From contig OY757026.1 of the NCBI GenBank assembly GCA_963580285.1, positions 44,261,431 to 44,325,430 on the forward strand: a stretch of 64,000 nt of DNA. The letters are read 5' to 3'. Made by a program: the position numbers and the translations under genes. The notes beneath the pieces were generated by a model, which saw only the letters and a list, made by a program, of their open reading frames with translations, was not told where the DNA came from and made no database searches. This DNA comes from Lucinisca nassula (taxonomy: Eukaryota; Mollusca; Bivalvia; Lucinida; Lucinidae). This document shows, piece after piece, positions 10,805 to 21,120 of this stretch (its first letter is position 1; every line of letters starts with the position of its first letter).

Positions 10805-11339
10805 TTAACCTGCTAAACCTATTTAGTACCGAAAACCCCAAAACGGGCACGCTGGCAAACAGTGCAGGCCCAGATCAGACGCCGCAGAACGCGGCGTCTG
10901 ATCAGGACGTACACCGTTTGCAAAAAGTTAAGCCATTTCCCGAAGAAAAACACATGACACCCCTAAATTTTTAAATGGACCCCTGCCAAATATAAGGGGG
11001 AAGATTCCATTTGGTTTGTTTGATTTGAGGTTTAAAGTCCCCGTCAACACTGTAAAGGTCATTTTGGAAACGTTGCTTCCAATTTTGTGGGACTTTTACC
11101 CGATATTGAGATAAAATGGCATCTCAAGCCCTGTCGCCCAATGAGACCAATAGGGTTTATTAGAATGGACGGTCCGCCTCGCACCGCGGTTCCTGGACAG
11201 GCTTAGATCCTCTAAGTGGTTTAACAGTACTAGTGTGCGGGCCGGATTCAGCTCTGCGTGGAAGCATCATGCAGCCCATATATTTCTTCAAGCCCCTATG
11301 GGCGGAGGCCAAGATTCCATTTGGTACAAAAAGGGTTAA
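10805..11339 (+). mobile_element. Family C MITE split by a SINE-A insertion
   Basis: The left half runs from ttaacctgctaaa through the hairpin cagatcagacgccgcagaac / gcggcgtctgatcagg to ggaagattccatttgg. The right half (aagattccatttggtac, aaaaagggttaa) resumes after 11310. Without the SINE-A and one copy of its target duplication the element would be about 225 bp, like the complete copies. Confidence 0.75.
11014..11310 (-). mobile_element. SINE-A, complete copy with target-site duplication
   Basis: About 297 bp, flanked by the direct repeat AAGATTCCATTTGGT (11001-11015 and 11311-11325; 13 bp outside the ambiguous GT). Read on the minus strand it starts GGCCTCCGCCCATAGGGGC and ends CCTCAAATCAAACAAAC. 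The long target duplication and CAAAC-rich end indicate retroposition. I see no tRNA-type A and B boxes in its head, so the promoter type is unclear. Noncoding; apparent frames are accidental. Confidence 0.85.
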
Positions 11340-12080
11340 CACAATAAACCCTAACCAAAGATCTCTGGCTGTAGGGAGTACTAGTGACCTACAAAGCCCC
11401 CAAATGAGAAAATAAAAAAGGCTTTTAGAACGTCAGAGAAGGCTCTAATTAAATAAACCCTAGCTTTGCAAACAATGTAGCTCCAAATTACTGTAAAAAC
11501 CCTAAATATTCAGACACCTTGAGCAGTTGCTCTATTTTCCTAAAATTTTAACAAATCGGTTTCTCAATCCAGCAAGTAGATGAAGGAGGTCTGATCTGGG
11601 TCTGCAATGGTTGCTCGAGCCTGTCTGTCCCCAATACTTAAGATCATTACAGTAGATGGCTTTGAAGAAGTGTCTGATCAGGATACAGTCATTCAGAAAT
11701 TGAATATGAAGGAATACAATACCTTAAAATCTCTAGTAGAGGTTTATAAGAATCATGACCTTTCCTGAAGAGGGGGTGGGCATTTATTAGAGGCTAGAGA
11801 AACCTGCAACTCCATTATGATGGTCCAAAACACTAGTAGTAGTTGTTGCTCATTTTTTATTGATCAACCCTCATCGACCAGTGGGCGTTTATTTGAGGCT
11901 GGTATTTTTCTGAGAATTGTACAAAAAAATTGTCATTTTAACACCCATATCAGGATGGGTGTTTATTAGAGCCTGGGCTTCTAATAGAGATTTTACGGTA
12001 TGTCAAGTAATCTGATTCGTTTAGCAGTCAGGTGCATAACCTGAACAAGTTAAAAAACAAAATAACTCATTTGCGTTATA
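11340..12080. other. Intergenic with a decayed MITE hairpin
   Basis: ggaggtctgatctgggtctgc near 11587 and gatggctttgaagaagtgtctgatcagg near 11650 are remnants of family B/C hairpins. Nothing else recognised. Confidence 0.4.
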
Positions 12081-12202
12081 TTTGGTTTTTCGAGAATCAG
12101 TAAAAATCGGCCTAGCTTTTCTCTTCTTTTTTGAAATTTGCGGTGTTTTGCGTCATTATAACGTCACCGCGAGATTCCACGAGAAGCGCTCTTTCAAACA
12201 AA

Positions 12203-12322
12203 ATGGTGGATTCGTCAACACAAGTTTTCATTCAGAAACTAGACAGGTGTCCAAAGTACACAGATGCCCCCGCCATATATCTTTGTCGATATGGCTTGTA
12301 CCCATTCTCTAGAATTCTCTAG
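12203..12322 (+). other. Weak candidate first exon or small ORF (39 codons)
   Basis: The ATG at 12203 is preceded by a locally GC-richer stretch with tataacgtcaccgcg. The frame runs 39 codons to TAG without repeat-like structure, unlike its surroundings. A CAG|GTGTCC donor-like site sits at about 12246. No domain is recognised and no downstream exon can be seen. It could be chance. Confidence 0.15.
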
Positions 12323-12339
12323 GGGTGTCCGGAGGGACC

Positions 12340-13870
12340 CGGAGCTGTCCACAGGGACCCAAGGTCTGTGTCAGTGAATGCATCTTATCATAAGGAACAA
12401 TAATATATATGGTTAAGTGGTGTGGATATGAATTGTTTCTGAGATATAAGGCCTTTTATGAATTGAAGGGGGCGGGGCATGGTCCGGGGTTGACCAGAGG
12501 GAGACAAAGTCTGTGTCTTAGAATGAGTCATATCATAAGGAACAATAATATGTATGGTTTAGGTGTTCGAATCTGATTAAGTCTGTGTCAGTCAATGCAT
12601 CTTATCATAAGGAACAATAATATATATGGTTAAGGGGTGGGGATATGGATAGTTTAGAGATATAAAGACTTTAATGAAGCAAAGGGGGCGGGGCATGGCC
12701 CAGGGGTGACTGTAGGGACCCAAAGTCTGTGTCATGGAATGTGTCATATCATAAGGAACAATAATATATATGGTTTAGGTGTTCGAATCTGATTAATTTT
12801 CAAGATAATTAGGCATTTTGACAGTTTTGCATACAAATTTCTATATAAATGGGGGGGGGGGGGGGGGGGGGGGCGTCGGGATGAACCCAATGTCTGTATC
12901 AGTCAATGCAGCTTATCATAAAGAACAATAATATATATGGTCAAGGGGTGGGGATATGGATAGTTTCTGAAATATAAAGACTTTAATGAAGCAAAGGGGG
13001 CGGGGCATGGCCCAGGGGTGACTGTAGGGACCCAAAGTCTGTGTCATGGAATGTGTCATATCATAAGGAACAATAATATATATGGTTTAGGTGTTCGAAT
13101 CTGATTAATTTTCAAGATAATTAGACATTTTGACAGTTTGCATACAAATTCCTATATGACAATTTTGACCTGTTATGCAATCTGACCCCTGGGCCCACCC
13201 AGGGGCATGACCCTGGGTCCACTTGAACATGAACTAATAGGTCTTGGTCTGAGTAGAAGTCATACCAAATTTCAACTTTGTAATATGGATAGTTTCGGAG
13301 ATATAAAGACTTTAATGAAGCAAAGGGGGCGGGGCAGGGCCCACGGGTGACCGTAGGAATCCAAAGTCTGTGTTATGGAATGTGTCATATCATAAGGAAC
13401 AATAATATATATATGGTTTAGGGGTTCGACGAATCCGATTAATTTTCAAGACAGTAAGACATTTTGACAGTTTTGCATACAAATTTCTATATAACAGGGG
13501 GGGTGGGGGGGGGGGGGGGGGGGGGGGGGGTGGGGGGGGGGTCGGTCGGGATGGACCCAATGTCTGTATCAGTCAATGCATCTTATCATAAGGAACAATA
13601 ATATATATGGTTAAGGGGTGGGGATATGGATAGTTTCTAAGATATAAAGACTTTAATGAAGCAAAGAGGGCGGGGCATGGCCCAGGGGTGACTGTAGGGA
13701 CCCAAAGTCTGTGTCATGGAATGTGTCATATCATAAGGAACAATAATATATATGGTTTATGTGTTCGAATCTGATAAATTTTCAAGATAATTAGACATTT
13801 TGACAGTTTTGCATGCAAATTCCTATATATGACAATTTTGACCTGTTACGCAATCTGACCCCTAGTCCCA
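12340..13870. repeat. Tandem array, long form, with two G-runs
   Basis: tcttatcataaggaacaata or tcatatcataaggaacaata recurs near 12385, 12530, 12600, 12750, 12910, 13060, 13385, 13575 and 13730, joined to atatatatggttwagg, gactttaatgaagcaaag, ggcggggcatggccc and gtctgtgtcatggaatgtg. Many copies are nearly identical (for example 12900-13130 against 13560-13800), pointing to recent local duplication. G-runs lie at 12851-12873 (23 G) and 13497-13541 (45 bp, all G except two T). Confidence 0.85.
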
Positions 13871-14023
13871 CCCAGAAAAAATGTCCATTTTGTGTTAAAA
13901 TGGAGGACATAAAGTATGCTGAAGACAAATGATACACTGCAACTTTTATTGGGCATATACTGTAAATTAAACATCTGTCAATTTGTAATGCGATTATTAC
14001 ATGTTTTTGTCATGCTATATCTC

Positions 14024-14166
14024 TTTATTGGTTTCATTGGGCAACAGGGCTTGAGGTGTCATTTTATCTCAATGTCGGGTAAAAGTTCCACAAACTTGGA
14101 AGCAACATCTCCAAAATGACCTACACAGTGTTGATGGGAATGTTAAACCTCAAATCAAACAAACAA
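14024..14166 (+). mobile_element. SINE-A, partial (tail half)
   Basis: On the plus strand it reads ggtttcattgggcaacaggg, tcaatgtcgggtaaaagt and cctcaaatcaaacaaac, so the tail is 3' here. The head is absent; the boundary is at about 14024. Confidence 0.75.
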
Positions 14167-14234
14167 TTCCTTTCGCAGAAAATTCTTCCTTTCGCGAAAG
14201 GAACCTTCCTTTCGCGAAATGGTTCCTTTCGCTA
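14167..14234. repeat. Four TTCCTTTCGC motifs ending in TATATA
   Basis: TTCCTTTCGC occurs near 14167, 14185, 14206 and 14223. The second lies in a perfect 18-bp palindrome (ttcctttcgcgaaaggaa, 14185-14202). The fourth runs into ctatataga. The spacing of about 17-21 bp looks like a small direct-repeat cluster next to a TATA-like box. No gene starts nearby that I can support. Confidence 0.5.
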
Positions 14235-14876
14235 TATAGACCAACCACGTGAAATTAGGTCAAAATAGCTATTCACCGCAGCAGTTTCAGAATTCACTAG
14301 AAACACAATTATACAAATGACGTATGGTCATCAAAGGACAAGATGGTGAGCAAGCCGAAACTGTATATATTTTTCATTCATGTCTCACATAAAAATGAAA
14401 CATTTCCTAGGTTAAAACTTCGGTAAACTGTCGTATTTTTGAGTAGATTTATTTATGCAAATCATTGACCAATGAAATGGTCATCTTCTTGGACATGTGG
14501 TTTTATTGACCAATGGAATAACGAAAAATGTAGGACAAAAGCAAAAACATAACGGCTACGCCGTAAAAAAAATAACTTGTATAGGTTATGCACCTGACTG
14601 TTCAGAAATAGGTATGGCAAAATTAAATTTACTAAGGATAAGGGTTAAGGTCACACAAAATTTTTGGCTCTTTATCACAAAATCAAGACTGAAATGTTAA
14701 GAGTTAGCTCTGTCTCAATCTCTGGTGTCAACTACTGAAAAAGTATGTACACAAATTAAGGGGCATTGTTGGTCCCATGACCTAAATGCCAAAGATTTGA
14801 TCCCAGCCTGTAAAATCCAAAATTATTCTAACACAGCACAGCAATATAATTATTGGCAATGGGAAGAAAGTAAATT
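14235..14876. other. Intergenic; eroded family B right end
   Basis: ctgttcagaaataggtatgg through ggataagggttaa (about 14598-14656) matches one end of the family B MITE. Two unsupported plus-strand frames (67 and 80 codons) are present. Confidence 0.4.
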
Positions 14877-15005
14877 TGTTTTGTTTTGGTTTTTACATCC
14901 ATGTCAACACTATTTAGGTCATTTTGAAGACCATGCCTTCAATTTTGTGGGATTTTTACCAGCATAGAACTGAAATGACTTCAAGCCCTCATGACCAAAG
15001 AAATC
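14877..15005 (-). mobile_element. SINE-A, diverged partial copy
   Basis: acatccatgtcaacactatt, ggtcattttgaagacc, caattttgtgggatttttac and acttcaagccct are in family order with many substitutions. An older copy. Confidence 0.6.
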
Positions 15006-15049
15006 ACTAAGTTTTACTGAACACTCAAACTTGCACCATTTCTCCTTAA

Positions 15050-15254
15050 CCCTTATCATGCTGAATATTCATTTAAGCCACACCCATTTCTGTCTATCAA
15101 CCAATCAAATTACTTGATGTAATTTATTGCCACAAATTCATAAACTGAATGCCAAACAGTGTAGATCCTGATCAGATGGCTTCTTCAGAAGCCATCTGAT
15201 CTGGATCTACACTGTTTGCCAAGATAGGGGTTGTCGTGAACAGCAAGATAAGGG
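15050..15254 (+). mobile_element. 205-bp TTAA MITE (family B), copy 3
   Basis: Flanked by TTAA at 15046-15049 and 15255-15258. Termini CCCTTATCATGCTG / CAGCAAGATAAGGG. Same hairpin (ggcttcttcagaagcc) and exactly the same length as copies 1, 2 and 4. Confidence 0.85.
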
Positions 15255-15440
15255 TTAAGCAATTTACAGTAGACTGAGATAAGATAGATAGGGCTGAGCT
15301 ATTCTTATGTCAATGACTCAATGTACAGTCAACCCTCTTTATACCGACATTCATTATAACTGCATTAGCATTCATAAACGAGACATGGGTTTTTACTGGT
15401 CAAAGAAGTTAGAATTATGCATGCATGCACCCATTTATAG

Positions 15441-15645
15441 CATCAAAAGACACACCTACTGTATATAATTTTGACCCTCTTGAACCCCACTTTTATATAA
15501 TAAAACACCTTTTTTTATCATGTTTATTTCTGCTCTAAAATAAAAGTTGTGGGTACTTGTTAGAACCGCCTCGATGAGGCGTTTCTTACGAGTTAAAATA
15601 ACCCACAATCTATTTTGAGCAGTTAAAATAAGGAAAATACTGTAT
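15441..15645. mobile_element. Hairpin element E, copy 3
   Basis: The upstream part (gacacacctactgta, gaccctcttgaaccccactt) matches copy 1 from about 2265. The hairpin 15546-15608 reads ttgtgggtacttgttagaac, cgcctcgatgaggcg, acccacaa, with an insertion in the right arm. Confidence 0.65.
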
Positions 15646-16014
15646 CACAATTTTCATCCAAAATTTTAGGTTTTTCAGCGAAAAATTTACACTATTAGTA
15701 TCTATGCGATTTTTCTTCATACATAACTATTGTGCATAAATTCAATTACATATAAATTTATAACAGGCTCAGCATTTTACTGTAAAATATGAACATCTGG
15801 AATGCAGAACTCATGGATAATAAGTCAGCAGTGTTCAATCTAGGATTTGGGGTTTGGGGGCCATCTGGGCCCACAGGCCTCAGAAAAGGGGGCCATTTGG
15901 AAATTTGGGGGCCCTTAAATTCTACTACATAAAGTTGCCAGATTTATCTTTAGGTTTTGGCTGCATGATAAAAATGGACACAAAATAAGTTAGACATCAC
16001 ATACAAAATAGATT
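15646..16014. other. Intergenic, no feature recognised
   Basis: AT-rich and noncoding, with a short G-rich patch at 15845-15910 (gatttggggtttgggggcc). No family recognised. Confidence 0.35.
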
Positions 16015-16333
16015 TTGTCTATCTATCCATCTTCTAATACAGAGTTGGTCACATATATATGCCCATATACCAATCTCCTCTAGAAACCCAAACTCAGCCA
16101 AAAATAAATAAAATCTCAGGACAAAGACTCGCCTAGGTCATGTGCATAACGAGGTCAATGGGTGAGTGAGTGTTGGAATTTTAAGTCCCACCAACAGATA
16201 AGGTCATACGGAGACTGGACCTCAGTTTAAAGACTCATCCGAAAGTCTGGAGAAGCCTGGGATGGATCCTGTGAGTAACGACCCCTGCTTTATAAGGTGA
16301 GTAGCCTAACCATTACACCATGGAGGCTTCTAA
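16015..16333 (-). mobile_element. SINE-B, 5'-truncated copy
   Basis: Matches the nested element at 21381-21830: ctatctatccatcttcta at the tail, then acagataaggtcatacggag, tcagtttaaagactcatcc, tctggagaagcc and ttacaccatggaggcttc. The tRNA-like head is missing. About 90 bp near the tail differs. Confidence 0.65.
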
Positions 16334-16564
16334 GAGGTCAATGGGTAGATTTGTTTCAAGTCCATTACTATCCAATGAGCGCTTCCGCCTGACAAAATAT
16401 AATTAATGCGAGATCACATGACTTTCCTCTCAAAATGGCGGCAGAGCAGTAACTGTCTATCGCAATGTTTCTTCTAAACATGAACGAAATGGAAATATTG
16501 TTTGCTGGTAAACTAAATTAGATAAGAGAATTAAGCATTGTCGGTTGAGCTTATGTTTGTATTA

Positions 16565-19015
16565 GGCCATCCTTAAAAAAATGTATGTTTGCTGTGCTCC
16601 GACCGACCCCCAAAAAATTGATGTGACCCATCTTTTTTTTCGCATTTTCCGATGAGTTTGTTTTTTATCCCGAAGCGTCCGCAAACCTTATTCGGTACAT
16701 TGCGGTTAGTAAAATTCCTTTTCGGATGGCGTTGCGGTTAATTTAAATCACCAAGCGCTTAAGGCTTTCAATTGTCGATTTTTTCAATAACCGACAAGTG
16801 TGTATTACTTTCCTTTTAAACATGGCGGAGTGTCACTTAGATGTGACATTTTCTGTCAACGTTTTGAAGAAAAGGGCGATTCTGTGAACAGAAGCATATA
16901 GGAAATCAATCCGTAAAATGTCAACAAAAAGCAGCTGGTATGATCTATTCGACAAGGTGACGGGACACATTGACAAAAGTCGAGATATTCCCAGTAGTGT
17001 GTGGGATCAAAGTTAAGGGAAAACGGAATTCTAAAAACAGATTCGCCCAATTTCAATCTGCATTTACACTTGAAACTGATGGTGAGCTACCATCCAAAGG
17101 TAATAGTCAGTTCCCCTCAATGGGAGACATAACAGTTGACCCAAATGGGGTTGCTAAACTGTTAGTAAGGCTTTAAAGCTCAAGATGCATAAGGCATCTG
17201 GGCAGGGTGCTTAAGGAATGTGGTGTACTGGCCTTTTACCTTCAATAAATCACTTGCCCAGGGCACTGTGCCAGATGACTGGCGGCAAGCAAATGTTACC
17301 CTGGTCTATAAAAAAGGAGAAAAATATGATGTAGCAAGTTATAGACCAGTGTTGCTGGCATGCACTTGTTGCGAAACCCTGGAGCACATAATAGTTAGCA
17401 ACATCAACAAGCACCGAGCCTTTGGGAGCATACTTGCTGACTGTCAGCAAGGTTTCTGAAGTCGAGGGTCTTGCGCGGCTCAATTAGTTCAATTTTGCTG
17501 TGGCGTTGCAAGCAGTCCGAATGGGGCCATAAACCGTAGACACAGGCAAACTTAATTATCATGGATTTCACTAAGGCCTTTGACAAGGTACCTCACTGAG
17601 GGCTATTGTATAAACTGGATTGCTGTGGGATAAGGGTTCCACACGTGGGTGGGTTGCCTCGTGGCTCTCAGGGCACTCACAGTGGGTTGTGCTTGATGGC
17701 CAAGCGTCTGATCGGATCCCCGTTTTATCTGGTGTGTCCCTCAAGGTTCGGTCCTTGGACTGGTCCTTTCCTTGGTATTCATTAATGATCTCCCAAATAA
17801 TATCAGGTCATCTGTCCGTTTGTTTGCTGATGATTGTGTCCTTTATAGGAATATGTGTTCTCCTTCTGGCTGTCTTATTTTGCAAGATGACCTGGGTAGG
17901 CTAGCACAGTGGGAGGCCAATTGGCAGATGCTGGCACAGTGGGAGGCCGATTGGCAGATGAAGTTCAATGTGGCCGAGTGTCATTCAATGAGGCTGTCAC
18001 GACACCATCCGGGCAAGCAAATTGAGTTTGACTATACACCAGCAAGTTTTGGAGCTGGTTCGGTCCGCCGGGTACCTTGGTGTCACAATCACTGATGATC
18101 TTGATTGGGGTCAACACATTTCAGAAATAACTTTAAAAGCAAAGTTCTAGGATTTTAGGATTTCTTAGACGTAACTTGGCTTTTGCACCTAAGCAGACAA
18201 AGGATGTTGCATATGGGGCATTGGTGAGTTTTGTGATACACATGAAAATTTTCTCTATATTTTTTAACATACAATTGCATGTTGTGGGTAATCATTAGCA
18301 CCATTTCAAAGAGACAGTCCCAGGAATTTCAACATTGGCTTTGAACGGAAAGTTTTCACTCAATTTATAATATCACCTAGCAAATACCCCCACTTTATTA
18401 TCTGCTGCAAACAGCAATTGTACTAAGCTGTTGCCACCATCCCACCACCCTCATATAAACTTCATTGTGGTTTTCAGAGGGATATGGAGTAGTAAAAATA
18501 TTGAAGAGACCAACATTGAATCAGGAACTATCAGATTCAATCATATCCCATTCCAAAGATCCCATACAAATCTGATATAGCTGCATGAATAGAACAGTTT
18601 ATGGCTTTCAAAAGCTGCTCAATGTGCCACCCGAGACTACCATCGCACCTGAGCCAGTGTGACAAAAATGATCCAGGATCTAAATTGGCAACGGCGTATA
18701 GACAGCTGACTTATCCTTTAAGTACAAGATCAAATATGATCTTGTAGCCATAGCTGCAGCAGACAAGCGAATTCCTAATACTTTTATCTATACTAACCCC
18801 TTCATTTCACATGAATGAAAAAAGCCTCTTTATTATACATTTACCTCTATTCCAAATTTAAATACCAGGTAGAAACGTCATGTGGTATTGTATTAGATAT
18901 GTATAAAACACTATCATATACTTAAAGTCCCTCTCCAAAAAAACAAATACCTACCTACCCACCTCACAAATGATGGGTAGGAGCACAGCAAATATACAAT
19001 TTTTTAAGGATGGCC
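16565..19015. mobile_element. PIF/Harbinger-like element, 2.45 kb, nonautonomous
   Basis: Inverted termini of about 36 bp with two mismatches: left starts GGCCATCCTTAAAAAAATG (16565); the right-end complement starts GGCCATCCTTAAAAAATTG. TTA lies directly outside both ends (16562-16564, 19016-19018). A TTA/TWA 3-bp target duplication with GG-starting inverted repeats is typical of PIF/Harbinger. No transposase frame is visible. The interior includes an aaaatggcgg-like motif near 16820, a decayed LINE RT fragment (17037-18230) and about 700 bp of unassigned sequence (18231-18960). Confidence 0.75.
17037..18230 (+). pseudogene. Non-LTR retrotransposon RT fragment, heavily decayed
   Basis: Pieces in several frames match a jockey/CR1-type LINE reverse transcriptase in order. 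They are a linker (about 17037-17176), GTVPDDWRQANVTLVYKKGE and a YRPV block (17260-17370), MDFTKAFDKVPH (17560-17597), a broken gvSLKV-type block, and RLFADDCVLYRN with the catalytic FADD (about 17817-17850). WQMKFNVAECHSM and a LAFAPKQTKDVAYG-like end near 18230 follow. Stops and frameshifts separate them. A 30-bp in-frame tandem duplication lies at 17901-17960. The endonuclease and the C-terminus are absent. It sits inside the TIR-bounded element. Confidence 0.85.
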
Positions 19016-19258
19016 TTATTTAAATTTATTTTTTCTGTCTTAAGTACAGCTAGAATACATAACACCTGGCTAGCAGGAAAAATTCAGAGAACATGTTACC
19101 CAGCTGCCATGGGTGGAGGAGGCTGAACGATAGATCAATGCTGGGTTCAACTCTAGATACAAAACTTGGTATACTGAGTGATCAGAATCAGTATTGTTAC
19201 TGGGGACACATCAAATGACTTTCATATACACCAGGACATAAGGCCACATTTCTGGTGT

Positions 19259-19532
19259 TTGTTTGATTTGATGTTTAACGTCCCTGTCAACACTGTAAAG
19301 GTCATTTTGGAGACATTGCTTCAAATTTTGTGGAACTTTTACCAGACATCTCAAGCCCTGCCGCCCAATGAAACCAATAGGGTTTATAAGCATGGACGGG
19401 CCGACTTGCACCGCTTTGCCTGGGCAGGTTTAGATCCTCTGTGGGGTTTACCAGTACTTGTGTGGGTCTGTTTCAGCTCTGCGTGGAAGCATCATGCAGC
19501 CCACTCTTTCTTCAAGCCCCGATGGGCGGGGG
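19259..19532 (-). mobile_element. SINE-A with 14-bp target-site duplication
   Basis: Flanked by CACATTTCTGGTGT at 19245-19258 and 19533-19546. The plus strand reads from tttgtttgatttgatg to ccccgatgggcggggg. Slightly shorter than the complete copies owing to a small deletion around cagacatctcaagccc. The target is itself a short palindromic sequence (catatacaccagg / tggtgtatgaatg). Confidence 0.85.
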
Positions 19533-19896
19533 CACATTTCTGGTGTATGAATGTCATTATATACTGGGGTAATCAAATTTCGCCAACGTAACCGTAAACA
19601 CTGGTGCGGTATGCATGAACCCATATTTATCTGATAGAAAACCCTTTCATCAAAAAATACTGACCTGATCCAACACAAGGGAAGCTTTTACGGCATTAAA
19701 ATAGCGATGTCTATCATCAAAACCTTCGCTATTTCAGACCACTCAAAATCCGCCATCTTGAAAAATAGTAAGCGAAATTCACCAACTTTTGAAATCCTGA
19801 TGAAAGGGGCACCCGAGGGGGTAAAATTATCCGCTATCAACTTTATCAGAATAGAAATGTGTTTCATGAGTGATATGAGCAACTTTGGTTTGCAAG

Positions 19897-19960
19897 AATC
19901 AGAATTGAATCAGAATTGTTACTGGTGACACGTCAAATGACATTCATACACCAGGAATGA
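19897..19960. mobile_element. 64-bp insertion unique to D1
   Basis: D2 and D3 read ttgcaagacaaac. D1 has CAAG, 64 bp, CAAG. The insert (aatcagaattgaatcag ... cattcatacaccaggaatga) resembles the sequence around 19187-19240. A 4-bp target duplication fits a small nonautonomous DNA element. Confidence 0.6.
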
Positions 19961-20411
19961 CAAGACAAACAGAATGTAACAGATAACTATTCATTTTTGT
20001 CAAATTATGTAAAAATTATCATCATGTTAATATCAATGGAATTCCACCATCTTTGTTGTCATTAAAAGTTTGGAGTAAAATTCGAGCCCCCAATACCAGG
20101 TGTTCCCTATGCAGGAGGTAACTTAAACAAGAGCACCGCATGCGGGTGCCAACACTCGTCTGCAGTTTCTTTTAGAAAACCAAAGTTCTAAGTCAAACAA
20201 GAGCAATCAAATTGCAAGATGGAGTTATAAAACTTGTAGGGAATGTAGCTCTTGTGATGGTGAGTATGTGTATGAAGTTTCATGAAGGTAGGCCAAATAC
20301 TTTTGGAAATATGGTCAAGGTTAAGGTTTTCCAGAGTGATGACAATAGCTCGAAAGTTTTTTTTTCAAAAAACAGACGAGCTAAAAAGTAAAAGAAGAGA
20401 AGAAAGTACAT

Positions 20412-20585
20412 TCACCATATTTGCATTATTTGCTGGCTCCCAGCTTGCACATTGTCAATATTGGAAAAACAGGTAACTAGACCCCCCTGACCTTTAAAGG
20501 TCAGGGGGGTCTGGTTACCTGTTTTTCCAACACTGATAACCTTCAGACTAGGAACCAGCAGATAATGCAAATACATGTAAGGTGA
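20412..20585. mobile_element. 174-bp foldback element unique to D1
   Basis: The sequence is one large inverted repeat (arms about 85 bp) centred on cctgacctttaaaggtcagg, with ends TCACC / GGTGA. D2 and D3 read agtacatactttg at this place, so it is an insertion. AT is repeated on both sides. No open frame of substance. Confidence 0.75.
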
Positions 20586-20890
20586 ATACTTTGACACATA
20601 TTTATTATTTTGGCCAAAGGTGGAAAGGTTCAATTAAGAGCAAATAATTAAATACACTCCTACATTCAAAACTCTTGTGAAAATTTACAGTGTTCCATTA
20701 AACATCGATAAGAACCCCCAAATAGTTTAATCAATAATTTCCCTTTTGAGAGCCCTAATACTAAAATACGGATATGTCGGTTCCATACTAGAAAGGTCAA
20801 AATGTAAACAGACGCCGGCGATTGTTTTGGCAGCTTACAAATCTCAAGAGAAATAAAATAAAAATGTGAGATACGAAATCGCATAGCAAA

Positions 20891-20914
20891 ATGGCGGGAA
20901 ATACATTGCTACAG
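20891..20914 (+). other. Candidate first exon (8 codons) with splice donor, in D1-D3
   Basis: ATGGCGGGAAATACATTGCTACAG is longer than needed to identify; the key parts are CAAAATGGCGGG at the start and CTACAG|GTAGG at the end, a good donor match. The same site is at 36309-36332 (D2) and 39543-39566 (D3), where the only change in the eight codons is synonymous (ACA to ACT). CAAAATGGCGG also fits a YY1-type promoter motif. No downstream exon is recognised, so a promoter remnant is as likely as an exon. Confidence 0.25.
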
Positions 20915-21120
20915 GTAGGAAATTATGTATTACCTCTCGGATTGGCATTTCTTCTCAGTTTGACATAAGTGACAGATAGCGGTAAATTTGACCTCAGGAT
21001 TCCCCGAGTTGGTAATGTCCTGTGACGTCACGCACACGAAAATACCGATCTTATGTACAATTGGCGAAATTCGATTATTGGCGAAATTCACTTACGCTTC
21101 TATAGTCATCTTGACGTTTT

